Source: Ceratobasidium sp. AG-K
Taxonomy: Eukaryota > Basidiomycota > Agaricomycetes > Cantharellales > Ceratobasidiaceae
Assembly: GCA_037039685.1 (NCBI GenBank)
Contig: JAWNGF010000008.1
Span: forward strand, 744,001 to 808,000
Reading direction: 5' to 3'
DNA length: 64,000 nucleotides
Shown here piece after piece: positions 45,891 to 55,562 of this stretch. The stretch's first letter is position 1, and the number at the start of each line of letters is the position of its first letter. Under the pieces are notes generated by a model that was not told the DNA's origin, made no database searches, and was given only the letters and a program-made list of their open reading frames with translations. The position numbers and the translations under genes are program-made.

Positions 45891-48800
45891 ATGGTCTCTC
45901 AGTATCTGGTCAACCTGGACGATGCTGGGGGTTCGTTTTGTGGGTCCGGCCGAGTCAAGACTTTCTGCACTCCGAAGCCACGAGGCGCGTGGCCATCACC
46001 CGCGTCGCGTCCTCACTCGGTCCCCGATCTTGCCCACTTGATCCAACGCGTAAACGACGATCCCACACCTGACCGCAAAGCTTCCCACAAATGGGGTATT
46101 CTCCGTAAACTTCGTGGATTGCATTTCCACTGGAAATGGCCACGTCGGGCGCAGCCTCTGAGCATTGAGGTTCCGGAACCCGATCGTCAAATCATGACTT
46201 GGGCTGACGACGAATTTATGGGCGAGCTTGAACCTCCAGCACCACACTTTCTAGGATTGCACGAGCATAGTGCCGAGGAGCAAGATAGCTTGTACCGTTA
46301 CGTACCACGTAAACGGGGTCACTCCGACGGCGCTTCCCTAGCGCTTCACTCTACAACCAGGTAAGCATCTTGGTATACTATCACATTAGATTTTATAGCT
46401 CATATTTCCAGCGTGAGCGATCTATACACCATGAACTCCTTTTCTACCCGGCCCACTTCGTGTTATTGGTGCGGCTCATCAACGTCGATATATGCGCAAG
46501 GTGGGGACCTCATTCGAGTGCCGAACAGTACCAGTACAGCTACTCCTGCCAGCGTCAAGTTTAACAAGCCTCTTCCTCAGCTCTCCCCCCCTCGTATTAG
46601 CAGGCCTTCATATGAGAGTAATGGCAGTGTGGGCAGTCCCGTCACTCCGCCTTGGCGTGGCTCGCCCGCTCTCCCAATCGGATGCTTCCAACCGCCTGCC
46701 AATACAAAGATACTTCCTCCTTTGCCGTCCCATTCCAGCTTCCCTCTCACGATTGACTCAGAGGCTGGGCGCAATGAGAGAGGAGGACTGGGGCTCGACA
46801 CGGGCGCTCCGCGTCCAGCCACTCCAAGTCACCAGTCACACGGTTCTGATACCTGTGGCACGGAAGATACCTATAGTGTCTGCTCAGATGACCATCCGTT
46901 TACTGGTTTCGGTCCCGCCAACTCTAGGCGCAATATTGAATTTCATGCATTATTCCCAAATGTTCCACGTGAGGATGACTTGGTTGAAGGTTTGCTTCTC
47001 CGTGTACTGGAAGGCGCGTTTTATCTAATACCAAATTGATTTAGATTACAACTGCGCTCTTCAGCGTGAAGTTCTAGTCCAAGGTCGTCTTTATGTCACC
47101 AGCAATCACCTGTGTTTTAGGGCAAACGCCTTAGGACCGGTTGCCAATGTGAGTAGTGCTTCTTTGCAGAAGCACGGCTCTAGCTCCCTGTTTACTTGTC
47201 TGATGGCTGCAAGTAGCTCGTTCTATCTTTCAATGAAATTATAGAGCTGGAAAAGAAGGCGGACCCAGATGGTACACTAAATGCGATCCAAGTTGGCACT
47301 TGGCCGGCGAGGTACACCTTCGTTTCGTTCCTCTCCCGCGAGGTGGCGTTCAAAGTTATTCACAACATTTGGCGCCTCCTACACCCCTACTGGCCTGGCT
47401 CCAGCTCGTCCGTGGGACTCCAATCGAACGAAGGTAATATACCCGCGCCCGCTGCCAAGATAGAGGGTATCAAAGATCAGCCCACTTCAATCCCTCGAAA
47501 ACAGTTCGACGAAATTTCCCAGCCAGGAAGTATGGTAAGTGTGGGAGTCAAAGTGTACTCCATAAGCGAGCTGACTAAATTGAGACAATTCTAGTCGGCG
47601 CGAAGCATGTTTGAATGTCTCGTAGAGCACGGGTGCCCGAACTTGACTGTATCCGTAGACCATCGTCAAACTTCGTCCAGGATGGTCACTGGGGGTGGTT
47701 TTGGTGACATATGGACAGGGAGACTGCGCGATGGCACCGAGATCGCGATCAAGGTGTGGCGATTCACCTCATTGACCGAAGACACAGGAAAGTGTCTGAA
47801 GGTGAGCGATAGATAAACTAAGACGAAGCACCATGGGATAATTTGTGTTCTTTAGCGCGCCATGCGCGAGATTTACAACTGGTCAAAGACGGATCACGAA
47901 AACGTACACAAGCTCCTGGGGGTAATTATGTTCCAGGGCCGACTTGGAATGGTGTCGAGGTGGATGGAGAACGGAAACCTATGCGAATATATTAGGAAAA
48001 CCCCGGGTGTTGACAGGTACCAGCTGGTGCGTTTGGGTTTGGAGATAAGTACGCCACCAGCTAATAACGCAATGTAAGTGCGTTCAAGTAGCAAGGGGTG
48101 TGGAATATCTCCATGGCATGGACATCGTAAGCCCATTTTACGTTTCGGCCGTCAGGGCTCTGATTCCTCTAAATTCGCAAGGTACACGGGGACCTGAAAG
48201 CCGTAAGTATAGTGTCTAAATTTAACCGGACCAGCGACCCGCTAACTACACGCTTACAGTGCAACGTCTTGGTATCAAGCGAGGGCGTTGCAAAAATAAC
48301 TGATTTTGATTATTCCGTTGTATCAAGTTATAGCATCAAGTTTTCCCAAACAACTCGTCTGGGAGGAGGAACACTGCGATGGATGGTCAGTAATTCATAG
48401 TTTCCCTATTTCTGCTGCTTTATTTCATGGTTCCTAGGCCCCAGAGCTTGTTTTCGACACACTATGCCGAAGGAGCAAAGAATCTGATGTCTATGCCCTT
48501 GGAATGGTGAGTTTCTTACAAGTTGACGGCATCAAATGCTCATTCGGTTTTAGACATTGCTGGTATGTATATGCGTTCATTGACTGAGCCTCAGTTCGAC
48601 TCTAGCTAACGCTGATTAGGAAATCGTCACTGGGACGATCCCTTATTATCCAGAGTGCCAGACTGACGCACACGTAGTTGTCCAACTCACCCGAAGAGCG
48701 TATCCAAGTCCCACAAATCACTTCGGAGACGATTGGAGGGGAGACTTGATGTGGGTGCTGCTTCTGCGCTGCTGGAATTACGACCCTCCTATGCGCCCCA

Positions 48801-48908
48801 CGGCACATGATGTTCTCAGCTCGGTGCGTCTTCCAACCAACGTCTTGGAATCCCGCCGTAACATGAACCGTCTCATAGATGGCGTGCCTGGTACCGCTTT
48901 ACGAGTAG
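45891..48908 (+). CDS. GRAM domain-protein kinase fusion
   Basis: ATG 45891 opens a 340-residue region rich in Pro and Ser (SPPRISRPSYESNGS). A GRAM domain follows (about 46935-47395): IEFHALFPNVPREDDLVE, DYNCALQREVLVQGRLYVTS, NHLCFRANALGPVANLVLSF, NEIIELEKKAD, ARYTFVSFLSREVAFKVIHN. GRAM is a PH-like membrane or lipid-binding fold. Through a phase-0 intron after SQPGSM the kinase cassette begins (SARSMFECLVEHGCPNL): Gly loop GGGFGDIWTG, IAIK lysine, RAMREIYNWSK, catalytic loop VHGDLKACNVLV on a 21-nt exon (48182-48202), DFDYS for DFG, APELV, the 9-nt exon TLL (48554-48562), then EIVTGTIPYYPE and the closing helices. TAG 48906-48908. Active-site residues are present, so catalysis is plausible. 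This kinase is closely related to those at 14-19 kb and 50-52.6 kb. Confidence 0.82.
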
Positions 48909-49807
48909 TTTTGAGCATTTGAGGCATTGGACAGGGAAACGCGGACTCATTCACGCTTAACAAATTATCCGTACTCTTCGTTATCTTCGTTATCTTTTCG
49001 GACAACCTTCCTTCGTTTGGCTCGCTGGTAATTCCGGGTGAGGCTTTCATTACTAGTGCAATACACTCATACCCTTGGACACCCTTATTTTGCGATTATG
49101 TTGTTATTATACTTTTTGGGTACGGACGCTCTCATCGATTAGAAGTATAAAATGAATACATGTAACGAAATGCACGCTGGTCGCTTGGTTTCGAAGCGCG
49201 GGTATTGGCCAAATGCTGTATGCTGTATGGCGAGCTAAGCCTCATCGATTCTCCTATGCTACTGCACGGTACATATTTGGGCCCAGAAGGCTTTTTGCTA
49301 GGCTCTAATATCTACCTTGGAGCAATTGTAACACAGGCGGTCTTCCGGACAGCCGTAACCGTACTGTGAAGTTAGACCGTGTGCGGCTGGCAGTCACCAA
49401 AAGTGTCAATCCGAATGTCCACGAACGATAACACTCAACGGCTATACTGCCGTCGGCCTCGCGGAACATATAAGTGCTATAATGAGAGCCCGTTGCCTTT
49501 GCCACATTCGCGCAGTGGCGTCGCCCCGATCAAATTGGTCGGGTCGTGCTTCGCTTCCCCTGGACAAATACGATCCAAACATCTTATCACACTCTCACCG
49601 ACCTTATGGGCGCTTGGCCAACTTTGGATCCAAACAAACCCCACAGCCTCAACAACAAAATAGATCTATTCATTTACGCGACGGGGACTAAGCCGTTGAC
49701 AAAAGTGCCTTGTTTGTGACTGCTTTCGTGAGGATTTAAGTAAGGCCAGGTTGCACCCGCCCGAATTGACCTCAAACACACGCCGACTGACGTCTCGTAG
49801 CATTGGT
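48909..49807. other. Intergenic, no gene seen
   Basis: 0.9 kb between two same-strand kinase genes. Frames at 49379-49691 have no recognisable domain. It must contain the promoter of the tandem kinase gene. Confidence 0.45.
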
Positions 49808-52672
49808 ATGCAAACGAGAGGAATCGTAAGCCATTATTTGCAGGTAAGCTACGCTAGGTTCAGGACGAGCTAACATTTCCCCCGATATGTTCCAAAGTCA
49901 ACGCAGGAAATGTTTGATTGTTTGGTGGAACATGGATGCCATGATATGCATTCGGCTATGGATCCGGACAACTACTCCTCAGGCGCGGTTGCAACAGGCG
50001 GCTTTGGCGACATTTGGAAAGGCAAACTATTCGACGGGACGAATGTGGCGATCAAAATGTGGAGAATAACTTCGCCAGTACAAGGATCGGAGAAAAGCGT
50101 AAAGGTCAGCTAACCCATACCCCAATTCGTTACATCCCGGCGGCTTCCCGCTGAATCATCCCACAGCGTGGCATGCGCGAGCTATACAACTGGTCGAAGA
50201 TGGATCACCAAAACGTACACAAGCTCCTAGGTGTAGTGATATTTCAGGGACGACTTGGCATGGTGTCGCCGTGGATGGAGAACGGAACTCTACAAGATTA
50301 TCTACATAAGTGTCCAGATGCTAATCATTACCAAATGGTAAGCTCTTCTTATGGTCAATCGAATAGCCCAGTGCTGAGTACGCCCAGTGCCTCCAAGTCG
50401 TAACCGGTGTCCAGTACCTGCATAACGAGAACATAGTAAGCTAATCCTGGTTCCTTAACTGGCGATCCGAATTACACTAAGCAAATGGTGGCTAGGTGCA
50501 TGGGGATATAAAAGCGGTAAGCACTGGCATGCTTCACTAGTACTGATCATGACAGTGTCTCTCCTAGTCTAACGTTCTTGTGTCTCGAGATGGCACCGCC
50601 AAATTGACCGACTTCGATCACTCAATCATGTGCAACTGCAACGTCTTTACCAATACAACTCGTATGGGAGGAGGCACCCCCCGATGGATGGTGAATACGC
50701 ACTCAGTTACTAACCCATGTTTGTTTACTCCATTTCTCTTAAATCGCTTTCAGGCTCCTGAACTTATCCTGGAAACGTCGTATCAGAGGAGCAAAATGAC
50801 CGATGTGTATGCTCTTGGAATGGTAGGCTCTGCTCTGTATTTCCATAAATGATGCTCTTATTGTCTGCGCCATATAGACATTGCTGGTGAGTGCTGTGGG
50901 GCTTCGCTGTTACAAATAGGATCAAATGAACCCGAGATAACAAGGAAATCGTTACTGGAAACTTTCCTTATTATCCCGAATGTCGCCATGATGCTCAAGT
51001 GATCACCAAGCTCATGCGAAGAATCATACCCGACAGGACCGAGCATTTTAACGGGGACAAGAGTGGCGACCAATTATGGGAGCTCCTTGTGCAATGCTGG
51101 GACCATAACCCAACTGCTAGGCCAACCGCCTGCGAAATGCTCAGCTTGGTATGTCTACTTTGTGATCAGCCAATTAATCGGCTAATAGTTATCTATTAGC
51201 TGCAGTGTTTGACAAGCCACAATATTACTTTATTCGACTCGGAGCAAATGGTAAGTGACCTGAGTGGTGTGGTGCGGTGTGGTGCTGAGAATAAACTTCG
51301 TGACGAATCCGGGATGAAAGTCGACTCTTGATATGATTGAATGCTTGATCGATCACGGTTGTCCTGATATAACGGCAGCGGTCAATCTCAACTGGTGCTC
51401 TTCGAGTCCGGTTGCTGGGGGTAGCTTTGGTGACATATGGAAAGGGAGACTTCAAGATGGAACGAAAATAGCCATCAAATCTTGGAGAATGGGTCGGGTC
51501 GTTGAAACTCCCGAGAAGAACGCAAAAGTGAGTTACCCTCGGGCACCGATCGCCACAGGCTCCTTTTTTTTTTGACGCTTTTTTGTTTTTGTTTTTGTTT
51601 TTGTTTACAGCGCGCTATGCGTGAACTTTACAACTGGTCGAAGATGGTGCATAGAAACGTGCATAGACTTTTGGGAGTGATGAACTTCCAAGAACGACTG
51701 GGGCTGGTATCGCAATGGATGGAGAATGGAAACTTGCAAGAGTACATGTCGAAGTATCGGAACTTGGACCGCCACCGGCTGGTATGTTTTACTTGTCAGT
51801 TCTGACACATTCCGGCTAAGTTTTATACATAGTGCATAGGAGTTTCAACAGGCGTTCAGTATCTACACGACAATAACATGGTGAGTAGGTCTCGCAGGGG
51901 GCGCTGACCCCCAAGGTGCTAACGGCTATAATCAGGTGCATGGGGACTTGAAAACAGTAAGCCCATAATATAATGTTCTCAATACACTTGTATTAACCAC
52001 TGTAGTACAACATACTCGTGTCCCCGGAGGGTGTTCCTAAGATATCAGGATTCAGCGTTTCCACTCTGTCGGACTGCAGCCTCGTATTTACAGAAACAGA
52101 TCGCAAGGAGGGATCACTTCGATGGATGGTTAGAACTGAACTGACGGCTTATTCTTCGTACTTGCTCACCCATGCCCACACAGGCTCCAGAACTCATTCT
52201 CGAAACATCGTATAGGAAAGGCCCAATGACTGACGTGTACGCCCTTGGAATGGTAGGTCTCTGAATGGATTTGCTAGTGTTTTATGCTCAACCTCCGACA
52301 AGACATTATACGTAGGTCAGATCGACATGTCCAGGTCGGGAGAGAATCTTACCCATCCCTTTGGCCAGGAAATCGTGACTGGCAATCGCCCATATGACCC
52401 TGAATGCCGAACTGATATGCTTGTCCTCTCGCGGTTGATGGATAAATTACCTCCAAATCGAACAAAACATTTTAGCCAACACAAATGGACAAGCCAAACG
52501 TGGGAAATCCTCCAGCAATGCTGGAATCACAATTCAGACTCTCGACCCACGGCCGGACAAGTCGTTGAATGGGTAGGCGCCTGTGCTCAAAAGTGACGTA
52601 GAGAGCTCACTTTTGGATTCCTACAAGCTAAAAGGTCTGGACGATGGGGATATTGAATTGGCGATTGCCTAG
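49808..52672 (+). CDS. Tandem protein kinase (kinase plus degenerate kinase)
   Basis: ATG 49808 (MQTRGIVSHYLQ) splices in phase 0 to STQEMFDCLVEHGCHDM and a complete first kinase: Gly loop TGGFGDIWKG, VAIK lysine, RGMRELYNWSK, VHGDIKASNVLV on a 21-nt exon (50496-50516), DFDHS, APELI, a 9-nt exon (50878-50886), EIVTGNFPYYPE, to DSEQM. There, in phase 0, an intron (51252-51315) joins STLDMIECLIDHGCPDI and a second kinase: GGSFGDIWKG, IAIKSW, VHGDLKTYNILV (51936-51956), but SGFSVS replaces D-F-D so the metal-binding Asp is lost, then APELI, 9-nt exon TLY (52303-52311) and EIVTGNRPYDPE, ending GDIELAIA with TAG at 52670-52672. The second half is therefore probably a pseudokinase. No terminator or start lies between the halves. 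Two separate genes are possible but the in-phase junction favours one. Confidence 0.78.
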
Positions 52673-52859
52673 ATGAATATAAAACTGGCCTCTCTGTTTA
52701 GGAGCGGGTAAGCGAGTATGCCAATCGGGATATCCATTAATGGGGGGTACAATATTGTAGTCATTGGATGACCTGGCACACATTACATACACCAATATAT
52801 GCGCGTTCATTCAATCTCTTAGCATTTTCCCCTACATTAAGCGTGATTACGTCTAACAT

Positions 52860-53240
52860 TAAAGATCCTACCATTCTGCATTCTGGGATGCCCGCACTGG
52901 TGGCATGGTCTCCGGGCCACTCCAAGGACATACAGGTGGCGTCATTGCAGTTGTATTTCTCCTGACGGCGCTCAGATTCTACCCTGCTCTTATGATAAAA
53001 CCATTCGAGTATGGGATATCCGCACTTGGCACCACAGTTATTGGGCCTTTCCATGGGCACACAGACGGCACAAATATTGTCTCTGGCGGCGACGCTCAAG
53101 CTATCTTTTTGTGGGATGCACAAACTGGCGACATAGTTGCTGGGCCACTTGAAGGGCACACGCATGAAGTGGCCTCCGTCGTGTTCTCTCCGGAACTACC
53201 TCAGTTGACGCTGAGAGAGCATTCTCTGCAGGACGTTTGA
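52860..53240 (+). pseudogene. WD40-repeat remnant
   Basis: Three blade fragments in different frames: FWDARTGGMVSGPLQGHTGG, IRVWDIRTW, and IFLWDAQTGDIVAGPLEGHT followed by EVASVVFSPE. The G-P-x-x-G-H-T linkers are typical of receptor-type WD40 repeats. Frame changes and the absence of other domains make it a dead fragment. It lies immediately upstream of TPR-CHAT copy B, as the other WD40 remnant lies upstream of copy A. Confidence 0.8.
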
Positions 53241-53622
53241 CGATCAAGCATTTGCAGCACAATATGGCGTCTAAGACTTTCGAAGCCAAAATGGCTGTAG
53301 GACCATGGTATGGAACCCCTCTCCTACCTGATGTCGCCGAAATCGCTTCAGTTCTCCAAGAAACCATTTAAGATGCAAATTAAGTTGTTTCGTGATTTAT
53401 CTACTGTGTTATGTTTATACCATATTAGAATAATTACATAATCTTCTGGTCTACCACGGTCGTCGCGCTACCGTTCGGTAGTGCTCCACACAAGCTCCTC
53501 ACCATCTGGTATATTGCAAATTGCTAACCGAACCATTCAGTCCCACGCTTCTTACCACGGAATCTCTCCCGGAACCTTTCGGTACTACCATGCAGGTCCC
53601 TAACTGTACGTGACGTCTACTT
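53241..53622. other. Intergenic before duplication copy B
   Basis: No gene seen. Not similar to the sequence left of copy A. Confidence 0.5.
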
Positions 53623-55254
53623 TACCATTTCAGGTTTTCGCCGAGTCGGTCATCCAAAATGCAGGGCGATCGAGAGAGTGAGGACACGCACAAGTACGTT
53701 GGTTATTCTCGAGCAGCTAGGTCATTGAAATAATGCATGAATAAGCGGCAGAACCCCTGAAGAGTCTGTTCGGGAAGCGCCTGGCGCAAATGAGACGATA
53801 CCCAGCGAAAGTATGCTGTTCCCAGCCTAGTGTGATACGTGAATCATGACCGAGGTTCGCACCATGAAAGCATCCGGGAGCTTAGATAGCGGCGACTCGA
53901 AGTACGAGAAAGAGAAGAGGGGAAGCGAGCAAGCCCCCAATGAACTACTCGACCATATGCTCAATGCGGCCCCCTCGGAGGGATTACGCGGAGAGGATGA
54001 CCCGGCACTTGGTACTCTAGCGGCTCCGCAGTTCATGGTGGAAAATGTACCGGAGGGAAGGTTCGTGAGTCTCAGCCACGGAAAACCAATGGCAGTGAGG
54101 TTAGGCTCGAGTTCGGCTGACACAGGTGAACGGCTACTAGATCGAGGCATGTCAAAGAATTAGTCGATTCCGGTGCAACTGCATATGAGAGGTTCGAGAA
54201 TACAGGAAGCGTGAGGGACATTAACGAGGCGATCGAATCCTGGGAGATAGCTCTTTCAATATTATCCAGCTTGCAAATGGATGGATCAGGTTTACTCAAC
54301 GACCTTGGGTGTGCATATGAGTCTCGCTTCAACCGTCTGGGCGAACTTTCAGATCTGAGCAAAGCAATCGAGTCGCAAGCACAGGCCGTTTCGCTCACTC
54401 CCAATGGCCACCCCAACGAGCCAGGAGTCCTCAATAACCTCGGAAACTCATACGAGACTCGATTCAGGCGCCTGGGTGAGCTTTCAGATCTGAGCAAAGC
54501 AATCGAGTCGCAAGCACAGGCCGTTTCGCTCACTCCCGATGGCCACCCGACAAGCCAATGTACCTCAATAACCTTGGAATCTCATACGAGACTCGATTCG
54601 GGCGCTTGGGCGAGCTTCCAGATCTGAGCAAAGCGATCGAGTCGCAAGCACAGGCCGTTTCGCTCACTCCCGATGGCCACCCGGACAAGCCAATGTACCT
54701 CAATAACCTTGGAATCTCATACGAGACTCGATTCGGGCGCCTGGGTGAGCTTTCAGATCTGAGCAAAGCGATCGAGTCCAAAGCGCAGGCTGTTTCACTC
54801 ACTCCCGGTGGCCACCCGCACAAGCCAGGAAGGCTCAGTAACCTCGGGGGCTCATACGAGACTCGATTCGGGCGCCTGGGTGAGCTTTCAGATCTGAGCA
54901 AAGCGATCGAGTCGCAAGCACAGGCCGTTTCGCTCACTCCCGATGGCCACCCGGACAAGCCAATGTACCTCAGTAACCTCGGAATCTCATACGAGACTCG
55001 ATTCAGGCGCCTGGGTGAGCTTTCAGATCTGAGCAAAGCGATCGAGTCGCAAGCACAGGCCGTTTCACTCACTCCCGATGGCCACCCGGACAAGCCAATG
55101 TACCTCAGTAACCTCGGGATCCCATACGAGACTCGATTCGGGCGCCTGGGCGAGCTTTCAGATCTGAGCAAAGCGATCGAGTCCAAAGCGCAGGCCGTTT
55201 CGCTCACTCCCGATGGCCACCCGAGCAAGCCAATGTACTTCAATAACCTCGGAA

Positions 55255-55260
55255 CCTCAT
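55255..55260. repeat. Target site duplication CCTCAT, left copy
   Basis: Matches 60126-60131. Removing the element and one copy restores the TPR codon series for NLGTSYETRFGR. Confidence 0.92.
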
Positions 55261-55528
55261 TTTGAGATAAGCGCAGTGCCGAGCTAGATAGTTTTGTATC
55301 TCAGCTCGTGCTACTTGAGAGTAGAGAACTCGCATATATATACCTAGATAGTTTTGTATCTACAGGAAATATAAGCGATAGAAAAGAAAAGTAAAAACTA
55401 AACTATACCTCAGCTCGTGCTACTTGAGAGTAGAGAACTGAGGGTAAAACTTCCGCGAAGCGTGCGTTCATGTGGACACAATCACGTGATGCGCATATAT
55501 CTACGTATAAGACTGTATATATTCAACA
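55261..55528 (-). repeat. Copia 3' LTR (element orientation)
   Basis: 268 bp, identical by eye to 59858-60125. Contains a 30-bp direct repeat at 55301-55330 and 55410-55439, a duplicated CTAGATAGTTTTGTATCT, and the palindrome ATCACGTGAT at 55481-55490. Confidence 0.95.
55481..55490. promoter_or_regulatory. E-box palindrome ATCACGTGAT in the LTR
   Basis: Perfect 10-bp palindrome with the CACGTG core, also at 60078-60087 in the other LTR. It lies in the U3 side of the LTR in element orientation, where transcription factors would act; binding is inference. Confidence 0.4.
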
Positions 55529-55538
55529 CGCCCACTCA
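55529..55538 (-). other. Polypurine tract of copia element
   Basis: On the minus strand TGAGTGGGCG directly abuts the 3' LTR start TGTTGAAT, the expected place for plus-strand priming. Short and not all purine, so the exact primer is approximate. Confidence 0.55.
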
Positions 55539-55562
55539 GGATTAGACGAAAAATGAAAAGAT

